Source: Flammula alnicola (taxonomy: Eukaryota > Basidiomycota > Agaricomycetes > Agaricales > Strophariaceae). From it: 64,000 nt of DNA. Under the pieces are notes generated by a model. That model was given only the letters and a program-made list of their open reading frames with translations, was not told where the DNA came from and searched no databases. How positions within the stretch are numbered: position 1 is the first letter of the stretch; every line of letters begins with the position of its first letter. Location: assembly GCA_015499995.1 (NCBI GenBank), contig JADNRV010000048.1, positions 1-64,000 on the forward strand, in the 5' to 3' direction. Shown piece after piece: positions 11,897-24,389 of the stretch. Both the position numbers and the translations under genes were made by a program.

Positions 11897-14800
11897 GGAT
11901 GACGTGGAACAGTGGCATCAGGTAAGTCTATCTTTCGTTTCCAGGTTCTGCATGCTTCGAAAACAAAGAAAAAGCGAGGATGTCCTAGTAAAAGGGTCGA
12001 TTCAACCACCTCATTTGGTGTTCGCACTGTGCCCTGTCCGCACGCTTGCCTTCCATCTATGCTTATCTTTCCTACCTTTCTTTAATACCTTCTTCTTCAT
12101 GCTTTGCCTTTTTACTTGCTCCCTTCCTCTTTTCAAATCTCTTTTCCTTTCTTCCCTGTGGTTATTGCGACCCCGATCCGGATTCAGACGCGCAGGAACC
12201 TCCTCTCCTCTTCCCACTTCCAGTTCGTCTGGACCTTTCGACCCTTCGACCTCCGGCACACCATCACCCGAATGGGAGCGCAGTTCAATCCCGAGCCGCC
12301 CAAAGTGTCTATTCCCCGATCCGCGCCTCGAGCCCACAGCGTGTCGCATCGTAAGGCTGGACCGACATCCTTTCCATCTCCGATCCTTGTCCTCCTCTCA
12401 AGGAAGGGGACAGGCGAGAGACACCGACCCTACTCCCATGGCTGCGCTGTCTATAGCTCAAAGACGGCGCCGCAAAGGCACGGTCGGATATCGTGTGGTG
12501 GATTCATCTATGTCCCCACATGCAACTCTTGAAGATTCGAAAGAGTCGACGAGAGGTCGTTCCAAGCTGAGCCCGCAAGGACACGGTCTTTAGACCTACT
12601 CCCACGCCGCGCGGGTGGTCCCAGACGTGGTTTTCTTGTTTCAAATTGAACGATAAACCCTGACTCAGCGCACCTAATAGCGTCTGCGCTAAGGAGAAAT
12701 GCTCAGGCGTGTGGTGGTGCGCTTATATACGACTGGTTCGGTGCTGCGCACTCGTGCTCGTGTTTCGTGTTGTGCTGTTTGTGTCTTGGGGCCGGGAGGG
12801 GCTCTTGGAACTGGAGGGCGTCGTGGGGCCTTCGTTTTCTGTCTCTTGATCCGGTGGGATAAGATGGAACTGAGATCGAGATCGGGTTCCGGTTGAAGTT
12901 GAGTGTGGATAATTGGGTTGGGCTTGGCGGGTTTGGTTTGTATAGGTGGGCTCAAGGCAAGCGTCGTGGCTTAGGGCACGAGGAAGGTCGAAAACGAGAT
13001 CGAATCATAAGTCTGCAGGGTGTACACCCTGGAGCACTGAGCTTTTTCTTCCTTCCTTCTCTCCATCTGCTAGGTTGAAGTTGAACGTTGAGCTGACGCT
13101 TCTTATGCTACGGTTTTAGGCATGCATCGGATCCGAAGAGGATGGGAAAATAGGTCGATGAAGGTGGTTGTCGTGAGTATATGTTCCTTTTTTTAGATTA
13201 GAAGGGTCTTTACTCCTCTTTCAGACAATCTGATGCAATAATACATATACCGGCCACAAGCTGGATGGCCGCTAACCATTATTAAGACTAGATAAAGACG
13301 CATACTCTTTCAATTCGATGTCTGGCCTGGTTACAACTGCGCCCGCAGCAGCCTGGAAGTACATCTCGTCCAATGTTTCTGGCTTTGATTGGTGTCGAGC
13401 CTAAAATGGAGAATTTTTCTCTGTTAGGCTTGTCGGTGTCTTTCGTTACCGTTCACCTTTGATACATTCTTACCTCTTCCTTGCCTTTATTGCAGTATAC
13501 TTGATGAGCGATATACGCGATATACCGTACAGGAAGGGGTCTGATGGAGCACAACTGCACCAACTCTTCAGGACAGACTGAAAGGCTGAAAACCTTGATA
13601 TCTACCGCGGTCCATACCTCCGACCAAGATGCATAGTTACTCGGCCATCACAATGTTCGAGGGCCCTCCTTCCTTACTGCTCTCGCTACCTCGTCTCGGG
13701 TGGTCGACTCCAACACATGGAACTCGTTCATCTATGTCGCAAACGCTTCAAGGCGGCAAGACTCGTTTAAGCTTTTGGTTCTGGCTGCGAAACTCCACCC
13801 CAGTGCTCTTCCAGTCTGCAATTAACAGACCCTTCGGTGGCTATGCCGCTGCGCAGTAAGTACACTGGCCTTATTTTACTTATATAGACATCATTTCTCT
13901 AATCGTTCTGTGCGTATTCTAGAAAGGCTTAAACCCGTTTACCCCGTCGTTCAAGCCCGAAAGAATGACGCAGATCTTCCTGGATTTCTGATGCGTGATT
14001 ATCTTCCCAGCTTCCAGATACATATCTATGAAGTTCGTGGAAACACCAAAATGAAATGGTTCACACACGTCGTTTAAACACTCTCGAATGCCTCCTCAAA
14101 ATATCGAAAAATCGCTTAAAAATCACTCTTACATTCAGTCCCCTCATTTTCGATGCCCGAAGAAACTCGTCGTGAAGCGCGGACATTTATCGCTGCTGCT
14201 CAGGCATTTGGTGGCGCTGAAACCTGCCTTCGTGAAACGGACATTACGGGATGTAAAGCCGAGTCCCACAATCACGTGAAGACATTGGATGAATTACGTA
14301 AGCGCCGACGGTGTCCTAAACGGGGAATGATCAACCTAATTTTAATTAAATCAGATTTACTTTTTGTTGTTACGGCGACGACGAGCGACGACAGTGCGAC
14401 GACGAACGGGTGGCGATCAACTAAAAAAATTGAGACCCCCCGAACAGGGCCCTTGGGAGAGTAAACAACATGTACATATTGCAATTAGAAGCAGGCCCAT
14501 GCGTTGTCCTTCAATAACGCCAGTCCATTCCCTACCATCACCAGCTAGCACCAGCGCTGCGGTCCACCCGTGCGGTTGCAAATTCCTCATCGATACCCCC
14601 TTGTTCCTAGTTGAATGTTGCCGGCAGTAACTCGTCCAAGAGTTTATTCGCTTTTCCTTCCTGTTTCTCACCCTTTCATTTCTCAACCTTCTGCCAGTTT
14701 CGACAAATACCATTTGGGTTCGACCCAGTTTTCGACATTGGCTTGACTTCTCAGTCAACGTTTTCAACTTGTGTGATATCGATATCACTTCCTTCCACTC

Positions 14801-15168
14801 TTTAACCCTACGCTCTTTTCTGGTTACGCTCCACGCCTTTCAAAACCCCTCTATTATTTGCACTTCCTTCGAATTCCCATCCTCCAACAATCTCCACATC
14901 TTCCAAGCTCCACGGCTCCACTTTGGATTCTATCTACACAAGCCCCTGGTACGGGTATTGTTCACTTCGGGTTCACTCTTAGCCCACGACAGCCCAAAAG
15001 GAAAAGCCAGCCCAGTCGTGATCTATTGTTGTCGCGAGGCTGACCGACTTGCCTGTCTATTGTTGCCTGTGCGTGGGGCCTTGTTGTTAGCGTCTATCTC
15101 GCGAACCAGAGTGTTCTCAGAATACCTTTCGGGCAGACGCCCACCGCTTTCTTTCTGTGTCGATCTTC

Positions 15169-16938
15169 ATGGCTCAACCAAGATTTCCGCTGCCATCCAC
15201 GGCGTCCTCGACACATTTACCTCCTTCGAAACTATCATCTCACTCAAGATCATCACCACTCCCACTAACACCATCATCATCACAATTCGTTCATCCGCGG
15301 CTTCATCGTCGTTCCCTTGCTCATAATATTTCGCCCTCTTTGAATGTATGGATATGGACGACTCTGCTCGTGTTCTTCCTCTCATATACTCCGACGCCAA
15401 CGCTTGCATTCCCTGCTCTCGAACTGCAAAGCCCAAGCCCATCCATATCAACCTTACCATATCTGGCCTCACCCCTCCCTCTAATTTTGTCACCTGTTCG
15501 CCGCGATCGTTTTGTGATATCTAACTCTTCCGGAACACCCACCGTCATTGACCCCGCCACTCAGTCCTTCGTCCCTCAAGGCCCCGCCACCGACGCGGGT
15601 GGGAAAGATTTCAACGCCGCTGCCTTTGTCTGGATTGTGTTCTCGTTAGGTTTTGGCGTGCCGATGCTGGTAGCGGGCGTATGGGGTCTCAAGGCTTTGA
15701 ATGTGGGATGTGCGGAGAAAGTGAGATTGAGATTGACGACAGGCGTCGGTGTGGGGTTGGCTGGAGCTGTTGCTAGTAAGTTTTTATTTCTTGATTGGCC
15801 TATCATGCTGTTCAAGTTTTGTTCGAATAACTGACCTTTCTCTGTTCGTCTCGTCCCATTAGCATGGGCCGCCCTCATAAACTCAATCTCGCCATCTCCT
15901 ATATCTGACCTCATATTAACACTGATCGTCCTTGGCTTCTTTTTCTTCCTCTTCATCTTCGGCTGCAGCCCCTATGGCCGCCTCGCAGGCATAGCATGCC
16001 TCGGCCTCACTGGGGGCCTCGCTTTCGGTATTCGGATAGTGATATTGCGTCCGGGATTACTAGATCCTGGCAGTGGCGGGTATATCACAAATTGGGTGCT
16101 GATAGTCATCTCTGGCATTGCTGGTGGGATGGCGATGGTTTGGGGGAAGTCGCAAAGATGGGGTCTGGTATGTCATTTACATTCGCATATTATTCTCGAC
16201 CTTTCATTTGTTACGGTCCTGACTTTGGCTCTATTTTTCCTCTTTAGCTCTTCGCATGCACCTCGACCGGATCGTTTCTCGCTGTCCTCGGCGTGGACCT
16301 TATCATTCACAAGCAAGCAGGCATGAGCCGCGGGCTCAGATTCCTCTTTGACAGGAACGCATCACATTTCTTGGTACATTCTTTTTCCTGGAGTGCTGCA
16401 ACGTCTAGCTCTCAGAATGATGAAACCTATACTCATATACCGTTTCATGCCCTCTAGGATATTGTTGGAGGAGGTTACACGCCGCTTGTGGTGGTACAAA
16501 TCCTTATCGGGGTATCATTGGTTGCAACGTGAGGCTTCTTTACTTTTCTTTCGTCCTGGACGCGACTCATTTCATTCATTCTTTTGAATCAGGCCCGCAT
16601 TTGCCTTCCTGCAGAATTACTTCTTCAAAACCGCATTCCGGGACAATTTGTCTGATGAAGAATCAATCTCGGGACTCGACTCCGAATCTGACTTGAAAAC
16701 GGCGGACAGTATTCCCAGCATGGACACCAAGATACCTCGTACTAAACCGACACTACGGCAGTCGGCAAATGTAAAGTTATCCGGCAATGTGAGGGGTAGT
16801 GTGGCTTATGGCCGTGCGAGTGCGGGTGTGCCAGTAGGATCCATATTTCGGACTGGGAACGCAAGCTCGACGATAAGACAAGGGAATGCTACTCAGGTTA
16901 GGCATTCACGGCTTTGGGATTCATTTAGGAGGAGGTAA
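15169..16938 (+). CDS. Multi-spanning membrane protein with TM7S3/TM198-like domain (DUF4203)
   Basis: Function unknown; TMEM198-like domains occur in polytopic plasma or vesicle membrane proteins. Five exons, 15169-15775, 15863-16167, 16248-16373, 16458-16528 and 16593-16938, give 484 aa in phase. A Ser/Pro-rich N-terminus with a hydrophobic segment (VWIWTTLLVFFLSY) is followed by an extracellular-looking linker. Then come about seven hydrophobic helices, including FVWIVFSLGFGVPMLVAGVW, the Gly-rich TTGVGVGLAGAV, DLILTLIVLGFFFFLFIFG and LFACTSTGSFLAVLGVDLII. The C-terminal tail (from FRDNLSDEES) is Ser-rich, basic and presumably cytosolic. The upstream 400 bp is long, C/T-rich and fits a 5' UTR. 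Domain assignment is by pattern of glycines and helices. Confidence 0.75.
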
Positions 16939-17769
16939 GAGACACAGCGCTCGAGGGTCGGGAGTATGCTGCGAGAGACTGAGGGGAAAAAAATTCCTGT
17001 ACCTTCTAAACTGATACTTATTTCGACTCTAGTCATTCTGTCATTGCACTGGGTTGACCTACAACACGATATATTTAAATTCACCTATAGATATTTGGAT
17101 TCGATCTCGCACGCCCCCAGAGTACCTCGTCCTGCATCATCATATAGTGTATGTTCGATCAATCTTAGATGATCTCCTCGCACCGTATTCTTGCGGGATC
17201 GCTTAGTAATTCCACCCGCACTTTACATCCTATTCAGCCTTCCATCCTTTTTATATCACCCACCCATTCATTATGTCCTTTTTGTCCTCACATACTTCGC
17301 TTGCACTTTCGCGTTAGTACTGTAGTGCTGCGATATGCGAGGGCTTGCGGCCTTCCATACCCATTCTATAGCAGTGTCCGAGTCCGTTATCATTATTGGA
17401 ATTATCTATCGATATTCAAGCTGTTCATCCATTTGTGGAAGAGAACGTCTGAGAGAAAGACAAGGTGTAATCTCGGCAAGCCGTGGCACGCGGCACGCTC
17501 GGCCTTTCATGCGCCACATTTTCCCTTGCCGTCGACCTGCCATTTATAGCCGGTTCATAAGTCAGTGGAGAAGACATATCGTATACCGAGACAGCTGCTA
17601 GAAACAGATTAACTTATAACATTCTTAGGGTTTCACGGATGGTTTTTGAACAATCAACAGACTTGTTTATTGTAACTATGTCAACTTCAAACTAACTGGC
17701 CCTGATATTCGTTAAGTCACGCTGCATCTATGCTTCGCCAGTAGTAGTAGGTTCCCAGACCAGAGCAAT
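16939..17769. other. Intergenic, nothing recognised
   Basis: Convergent intergenic region between the DUF4203-like gene (plus) and hydrophobin 1 (minus). Only short random frames are present. Confidence 0.5.
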
Positions 17770-18537
17770 TTAGAGGTTGAGGTTGAGCGGGTTGCAGCCC
17801 AAGGCAAGAAGGCCGCTCTAACCTGGTGAATCAGCCATATTCTTATATGCTTAGAAATCACTTACGAATTGGTTCTGCGAGCAGCAAACGGGCTGCTGAG
17901 AGCTTGGAGGGAGTTAATTGACATTAGTTGATACTGCAATATTATGGTGGCCAATGAATTTACCAAGAGTTACCACCAATACCGAGGATGTCGAGGCCAC
18001 TGCAAGATACTGAACCACCAAAGTAAGCTTTATGGTTTTATGAATCATCTAAATTAAGGATACATACATCCGATGAGACCAGAGAGGTCAGGCAATGCGA
18101 TTCCAAGAAGACCCGACAGCTCATCGAGTGTTGTCGTATCGGCCTGATAAATTATAATCAATGCTAACGAAATATTTGCAGTTATACAGATGACTCACTG
18201 TCTGGGTGGAGGTGCAGCACAAGGTGGACCCAGTATCACAGGAACCGCTAGGGGGTGGCACCACGCTGGTTGGCAGCACGCCAGTGGGCAACACGCTGGT
18301 TGGCAGTATGCCAGTTGGCAACAATCCGCCGTCCCCCGGGTCGGTTGTGGTTGGCAGCACAGTTGGCAGCGCGTCAGTTGTGGTGGTCCCGCCGCCGAGT
18401 AGCCCGCCCAACCCGCCCAACCCGCCCAATCCGCCGAGTATCCCACCCAACCCGCCCAATTGACGAGGGACGAGCGGGGTGGCAGCAGCAAGGATGGAGA
18501 TAGGGAGAGTGAGAGCAAAGAGGGCTGAAGAACGCAT
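17770..18537 (-). CDS. Class I hydrophobin 1, with long Gly/Leu and Pro/Thr N-terminal extension
   Basis: Hydrophobins are secreted and self-assemble at air-water and wall surfaces. Exons 18537-18199, 18143-18068, 18009-17964, 17902-17866 and 17817-17770 give 181 aa. The signal peptide is MRSSALFALTLPISILAAA. The eight-cysteine pattern is complete: GSC, LCC, LSC, NSC, VCC and LGC, ending in NPLNLNL. The last four exons are 76, 46, 37 and 48 nt, the same as in hydrophobins 2-4. About 70 extra residues precede the first cysteine: a GGLGG repeat, then LPT/GVLPTS repeats encoded by a GC-rich minisatellite (18240-18460). Such extensions vary among class I hydrophobins and may alter surface hydrophilicity. 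Confidence 0.92.
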
Positions 18538-18598
18538 GTTTAAATTCAAGTTGAACTGGGTAATTGTTCGACTGAAGTTTGTGTCCTCTGAGTGCGCC

Positions 18599-18606
18599 TT
18601 TATAAG
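18599..18606 (-). promoter_or_regulatory. TATA box of hydrophobin 1
   Basis: Coding-strand CTTATAAAGG lies about 62 bp upstream of the ATG. A CAGTCGAA motif at 18567-18574 sits 25 bp downstream of it, the expected start-site distance, and recurs in hydrophobins 2 and 4. Confidence 0.65.
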
Positions 18607-19608
18607 GGTCCTCATCTGACCTTGTTCTTTCATAAAAATTATTATACTTAGAAGGACACGTTCCATGTTTTCACCCACCCCCTGTCCGATAATGAAATGG
18701 AAGAACTTGAGGGGTAAATTTTTAAAATGTTAGTTGACCCTTGCACATTGGCTGAAATCCCAAAGATATTTTTGGCGCAATGGCTCCGGCAGCGACCGTT
18801 ATAACCTCCCAGCAGTAAGCTACACGATGCAAACCCGGATTCCCATCTGCGTATGAAAAACCACCTTAATGGTGCTTATAAGTATCTGCAGCAAAGAATT
18901 TTCTGATGAATGGACGCCGATCAGACTGAAATTTGTTGACTGATTTGTCTGGATTCACAAACCCACAGTGCGCGTGGCTATACTTCATCGCGGAAGCATG
19001 ACGACTCAGAACAAATGATTGAAAGGATCTTACCGGTCATTTCCCATTTACAGTGCACCTCCTTAGTCCGACCTTATGGATGATCCATCATCCAACCGGA
19101 TTCGCGAGATGAGTCTCTAAGTCCCGTTAGACATAGATAGCTATGGGTATTTTCGAATATGGAGAAACTCATACTGCCTTGTATTAGCGCACAAACAAAA
19201 TCCGTGATCAGATGCTCAGATTGACACTTCCTGGTGCGAGCTCGGGCGAGCCGTGTAAAGCCACTAGGTTCTCCGCCCGCGTGCATTGAGCACCAGGAAT
19301 TATTCCCTTGTGAAAGCGATACCTGCCGTCCTCACAAAATTTCCTAGCTGCGAATATCTGTTCGTGTTCGAGGTGCACATTTGCTGGCCACGGGTTGATG
19401 AGACCTTCAAAGAACTTCATGGAGAATGACACCCATACCTTCGCGACATACCGAGAGAAAGAGACCTTATTGGGTCCGTCAACGAGCTCGAGTTGTGATG
19501 ATCAGAATTTCGGACGCGTGTAATGCTCGGAGATCAAGGCGGGATGATAAATCCGGGAAGGCACCTACGGGAACGATGTTAACGGGAGCAAACAGCAATT
19601 TATGGTTA
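18607..19608. other. Intergenic, nothing firmly recognised
   Basis: Upstream region of hydrophobin 1. A minus-strand frame at 19208-19432 (75 codons) is coding-like but matches no known domain. Confidence 0.4.
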
Positions 19609-19610
19609 TA

Positions 19611-20182
19611 CAGTCGAACCCCTCATAACGCATACCCCTCGGTGGACGGCCCAGGGTATGCGTTATCAGAGGTTATGCATTAACAGAGGTAGGCTAAAAA
19701 TAGATTCAAAATTCCATAGGCAAAATACCAAACAATAATTAAAGTATTGGTGTTGAAATATGCCATGGAGAGTAATATAGGCCATTGTAAATAAATCTGT
19801 GAAGGAAAGCTCAGATTTCCTTGGATACTCCAGTGAGAGTGGTCCCATAGTCATTAGAGTCATGTGAAAATCATGCCAAAGGGCGCGAAAATGATAATTT
19901 TGCAGGTTATGAGTATCAAAAAGGCTAGTTTTAAACTGTCCATGTGGTACATCACAGTGGGGGCGACCAGCAAACCAATTATTTGACCTTAAATTCAAGA
20001 ATTTCTACCTAATATAGTGCCCAAACCTATGCCTTTTGCCCGCTGAGGGTATGCCTTATGCCTTATTGCGGACCTATGCGTTATGCTATGCAATTCCCGC
20101 CACCAACTTGGTGGACGGATGGAGCTATGCGTTATAAGGGGTTATGCCTTATCAGAGGTATGCGTTATGAGGGGTTCGACTG
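19611..20182. mobile_element. Pogo/Tc1-mariner type MITE, 572 bp
   Basis: A perfect 26-bp terminal inverted repeat begins CAGTCGAACCCCTCATAACG at 19611 and mirrors at 20157-20182. It is flanked by the dinucleotide TA on both sides (19609-19610 and 20183-20184), the Tc1/mariner/pogo target duplication. Subterminal sequence holds further direct and inverted copies of TATGCGTTATNAGAGG. One open frame (19666-19998, minus, 110 codons) has no recognisable transposase motif, so the element is non-autonomous. Confidence 0.85.
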
Positions 20183-21779
20183 TATGAGAAAGAACCTTGT
20201 TGTTTTTGCATCTGCCAAAGAGAACGTCCAAACATTGGAAGTCCCTCCACGTGAGCAGTCAGAGAAAATAGCCATGTTTGGAAGGGGTATGAATAGGTAT
20301 GAAGTCGCAATAGACATCTCGACGTGCGCGTGTGAGGGCAGGTCGGCGATTTGGGTGATCTTCGTGAATGACGACGTCATAAAGGTACAGCCGACGACTC
20401 TAATGATATCCACGACAGATTGAGATCTTGCAGAAACGAGGATGCCTATATAGCAGTCCGATTGGTTCTCGCGCAGCAAGAGTATGAGACCGCAGATGAC
20501 TTAAAAGCTGCGAGCCAGTAACATCTATTAATGCACGTGGTATGTTTCTGTAGAGTTCCATATGTTTCAACGCCTGTGCTAACATTGGCATTCTCAAGGG
20601 TAGTGATACAGCCTCCGTGCACATAAGCTTTCGCAGCTGCAAATTAAAAAGATAAGAAAGGCGGCCGGGCTACGTCGCAGAATACTAAGAGAAAGAACTT
20701 ACTGCTTCAAGCTTCATCCTTCAGCGTGCGACAGCGGTAGCAACCCTATTCCACGCTGTAGGATTAAGCATAGCGCTCCCGAGAGCACTACTGGCGACTA
20801 GATTTACAAAAAAGTCAGTCACAAGATGAAAGAATTACTTCCCGGATTCCTGAATTAAGCCTGATGTATATGGTAAGCACCAGTGAAATGACCAGAAGGG
20901 GATCGAAACACTGGCGGTTTACTCCGAGAACGTTGGAGGGCGGTGTTTTCCTTCTTGGCGAGGGGATTGCATAGAAATCTAAAATAAGATTGTGAACCCA
21001 GGAAATAAATACAAATGTATATACGGACCTATTGTTGAGGTTGAGGTTCACACATCAGTCGAATTTTCATAACACAGGAAGAAGCATAGATCTCGTCAGC
21101 TCCCATCTTCGAAAACAAGTACGCGCTGCCATGTGATAGCTATCACTATCCTGCAAAATAAATATGGTCATATGGACTATACTCAAGCAGGTTGAGAGCT
21201 TCGTCTTCCGACGGCTTGACAGGTTGGACACAGGAGCTTTAAATAAGAAGCCAGCGAGAAAGATACGAGGAGTCCGACATTCAATCGCGGAGGGCTGTCT
21301 CTTCCGTGCGTAGACGTTCAACCGTCCTGGGAAGCCTTGAGAAGAACGTCGATAAGTATGTATATCGCCATGTAGAACACTAGATCTCATGGAAAATACA
21401 GGAGCAAGCATGCAGAGCCTCCGAACGGGGCCTTCGTTTGCATCTTTGATATCACGCTGCGTGAATTGGGACCGGGGAAAGGAACCGATAGAACATACAA
21501 AACACATCCATGGCGTTTGATAGGTCATTCCTGAGGTGCCAAAGAAAGTTTGAAGCCCAATGGTTCAGTGGAAGGTGCCCAACGGGGTTTCTCTAGCAGT
21601 AAGTATGTCGTCATCGATGCATTAATAGAACGAGGTAAAAGTACAAATCTATAGTATGATCTTCGGACCAAACGTATTGTGTTATTTACAGCGCATAAGC
21701 TGGACTGCAACATTCTGCAGAAGTATGGAGGACATTCAACGCGACCCTATTTTATGGCGTCGCAAATATGCCGAGACTA
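20183..21779. other. Region with one inverted duplicated segment; otherwise nothing recognised
   Basis: 20320-20560 is an inverted homolog of 24390-24610 (listed separately). 20560-20720 contains a plausible donor and acceptor pair on the minus strand, so a decayed multi-exon gene is possible. 20800-21700 has only short frames. Confidence 0.4.
20320..20560 (-). repeat. Inverted duplicated segment, copy A (possible gene remnant)
   Basis: The reverse complement matches 24390-24610: both read CTCTACAGAAA, then GTCATCTGCGGTCTCATACT, TTGCTGCGCGAGA and AATCGGACTGCTA, with indels between. In copy A a minus-strand frame (20642-20400) reads through the segment; in copy B it is broken. The origin is unknown. 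Confidence 0.65.
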
Positions 21780-23029
21780 TCAGTTGCTCGATCCTGAGGA
21801 TATATCATCAACGGAGGTATTGATATCCTTTGGAAAGTGGACTTGCCTTCCTTTCACCAAGAACGTGACGCCCTGACTGAGGAAACCAGTGATGATTTTC
21901 ATTTGATAACCTTGATAAAGCCCCTTTAGACCTCCAGCCTCCTCCTCCGAGCAAAGTGAGTCCAGTCTACTATCCACAGAACCACGGCGTTTTGGTTCAA
22001 CGTCCTTCCCTTGATACGCATCAAGGAGGACGTCTCCTATAGTCGCCGAGGACGAAGTCTGTAGGCGCTTCTTGCCAAGGATCAAAGGATACAAGATAGT
22101 TACGGCTGAGAATGTGACGTCATCCAACGAGCCACGTATGAAAATAAAATTCAAACCTATTGAACTCGAAATTGCCGCTCCTAAAAATGCTTCTCGCGGG
22201 TGTAGATAAAGTGTGCTGGGACATGATTAGTTGACGACGAAAGGCCGTGTTGAGGCGACGGGCTTGAGTTCGCAAGGATCAATATTCTCCTGTACATTTG
22301 GAAAAACCCAAGAGTCATTGCCGGGTTAAGCGATAACAGTGCAGATGTTTGGAATCCTAGATATGAATCAACGAATTAGCATTCAGACGATGATAACAAT
22401 TGAATATATGACCTCGCCAAAAGCCTTTCAGACCCTGCTCCTTGTAAATTAGCTTCACGACATCAGCGATTCCCAGAGGTTCGGTATTATCTGATCCTAA
22501 TTCTTCTTCGTCGACTTCCCGCTCAGTTTGAATTCTGAGGGTAACGATATTGAGAGGCGTGGAGACTGCTCGAGACATGACCCCAGCAATGAGCCCAAGA
22601 ACGAGGTCTTCTATCAAGGACGGTTTATGTCGTCCTAGTTTTCGAGATGTCCGACCGGGAAACGGTATCAATCGCTTCACCGAAAGTCGTCTGAGGAAAG
22701 TGTAGAAATAAAAATAAAAGAAGCTACCGAAACATGTTGTTAGTACCGTATATTCGACCACTTTTAGCAATTGGGGCTTACTTTGACAATAGCGTAGCAC
22801 AAGTGTCTGCCCAAAGTCCATCATAGAAAGCACCCATTCCGTGCTTGGTGAAGATATGCTTCAGTATACGGAGAGCTCCGGGGATACCTCCCCGAACTTG
22901 ACTGCGTCGTGGGGAATCCAGTTGTAGCCTCGTCGTCACGAGATTCAAAGGGTACGCCAAAGCATTGGCAGAGGCGCTTCCAATTGCCCCAGAGAAAGCT
23001 TGGACGAGGGGAGGTAGTGTACTTGTCAT
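21780..23029 (-). CDS. Mitochondrial-carrier-family protein, peroxisomal (PMP34/ANT1-like) type
   Basis: Probably exchanges adenine nucleotides or CoA-type cofactors across the peroxisomal membrane. Exons 23029-22782, 22723-22413, 22356-22260, 22215-22157 and 22105-21780 give 346 aa. Three carrier repeats are visible: PLNLVTTRLQ in repeat 1, PLNIVTLRIQTE in repeat 2 and YPLILGKKRLQ in repeat 3. These are degenerate forms of the Px(D/E)xx(K/R) signature, as in peroxisomal carriers; SNFFYFYFYTFLRR also resembles that group. A 44-bp intron (22259-22216) must be removed to join ANSSP to the PREAFLGAA block. Without it the frame looks broken. The C-terminus after TFLVKGR is unconserved. Substrate is inferred. 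Confidence 0.8.
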
Positions 23030-23303
23030 AATTTCTTCAGCGAGATCCCGAGGCAAGCCGCAAGAGCGACTGCAAAATGCGGGCTAATTTAAATGTTCGG
23101 AACGTTCCTGGCCATTACGTCATCCGGCTTATATCTTACCATTTTTGCACCATTGATCCGTTGCTTATATTTGCGGAAGGTGCCGCTCAAGGAAAATAGG
23201 AACGCAGATCAAGTTTTATTCTATGTCCCGGAATAAAACTTTTGCACAATCTCGACTACGTTTAACAACACTCCTCTCCATATGAGACACCCAACGCCGT
23301 CTC

Positions 23304-23864
23304 TTAGAGGTTGAGGTTGATCGGGTTGCAGCCAAGAGCAAGGAGGCCGCTCTAGACAGGCGAGTTGAAGGTAAGTTTCTTTCAATTCTACTGCGACAGA
23401 GTGTTAAAACTTACGAAGGTGTTGCTGGTGCAGCAAACAGGTTGCGCCGAGCTGTAATATCATTATCAACACCGTTGTCTTTTTTTTTGCGTTCGCGAAC
23501 CCTTACCAAGAGTTTCCGCCGATGCCGAGGATGTCGAGGGGGCTGCAGTTCACTGTGGCACGTCTTTTAGCCATGTTCTTGGGATGGATAAAGGACCTCT
23601 ACTTACAACCGACGAGAGCACCGAGATCGGGGAGAGCGATACCAAGAAGGCCAGCCAGCTCAGTGATAGAGGTGGTGGAGGACTACGGTGTTGACGTTAG
23701 AAGTCGTTCAAGAGAACGCAGACAGATTACTGTCATACCGATTGGGTGGATTGGCAACAATTAAGGGAGCCGGTGTCGCAGTCTCCGCTCTGACGAGGGA
23801 GAACGCTGGCAGCCGCAAGGAGGGGGAGAGCGAAGACGACGACAGAAGAGGCGCGGTGGAACAT
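23304..23864 (-). CDS. Class I hydrophobin 2
   Basis: Exons 23864-23739, 23682-23607, 23552-23507, 23451-23415 and 23351-23304 encode a compact 110-aa hydrophobin. A signal peptide (MFHRASSVVVFALPLLAAA) precedes LPRQSGDC. The eight cysteines are in class I order: GDC, NCC, LNC, NSC, VCC, LGC, ending GCNPINLNL. The loop between cysteines 3 and 4 is short (about 33 residues), with SSTTSITELAGLLGIALPD. Exon sizes 76, 46, 37 and 48 nt repeat those of its neighbours. It lies divergent from nothing obvious and 0.27 kb downstream of the carrier gene start. Confidence 0.94.
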
Positions 23865-23926
23865 CTTGATTGTGAGTTAGTTGAATGTGCTATTCGACTG
23901 GAGAAAAAACTGGTATCAGACGCCCG

Positions 23927-23935
23927 TTTTATAGG
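23927..23935 (-). promoter_or_regulatory. TATA box of hydrophobin 2
   Basis: Coding-strand CCTATAAAAC lies about 65 bp upstream of the ATG, with the shared CAGTCGAA motif at 23893-23900, 27 bp downstream. Confidence 0.65.
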
Positions 23936-24389
23936 TTTCTGCTATGCCCTATGCCTTTCTCCGATCACTGCTGGCCTTCTGATGTGCGTTGCGGTGTGCT
24001 TTCCAGATGCCATCCACTCTGAATACCGCGAGGGGCATGTTACTTTTTCCTCCTATTTTCCCGATGATCCTTTCTGGAACTGTTTCACTTCTTTCTCTTT
24101 GTCGATGTCAAGGATTACTTGAATCTCAGGACCCGAATAATTTGGCTTCGCACCTCCCCCTCTGCCAATAATACCTTGTTATGTCCACTCCATGCCTCGC
24201 ACAGCGAATCAAACCTTGCAGATTCTCCGTCCACCCGTATTGGCCGCGCTCTCGATTTTCAGAGCAAACTGTTAATCCTTCCTTTTCGGGCTTCATTTTC
24301 ATATTTTCATACCTCGGTGATGCATCTCATTGGGACAGACTTGAAATTCTGTTCTCACCGGATGCCACGGGATCTTTCACTCTTCTCGA

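Larger units (their letters stand above)
10686..15168. other. Gene-poor region with decayed or non-coding open frames
   Basis: No complete gene was recognised. 11405-11900 contains short coding-like pieces separated by a T-tract and acceptor at 11659-11675, which may be remnants of one gene. 12040-12600 is pyrimidine-rich with overlapping low-complexity frames in several phases. 13629-13859 and 14153-14464 are short frames of unknown origin. 14770-15168 is probably the promoter and 5' UTR of the DUF4203-like gene. 11284-11333 is a short dispersed repeat listed separately. Confidence 0.4.

Noticed and set aside
11778..12593. 271-codon open frame on plus
   Set aside because: Strong compositional bias, several overlapping frames of similar length and no domain; likely chance reading of a C/T-rich tract.
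14769..15326. 185-codon frame upstream of the DUF4203-like gene
   Set aside because: Overlaps the real gene in another phase and shows no domain; treated as 5' UTR.
22157..22260. Apparent frameshift in the carrier gene near the third repeat
   Set aside because: A 44-bp intron with CTAAT branch-like sequence and GT...AG ends restores the frame exactly, so the gene is taken as intact.
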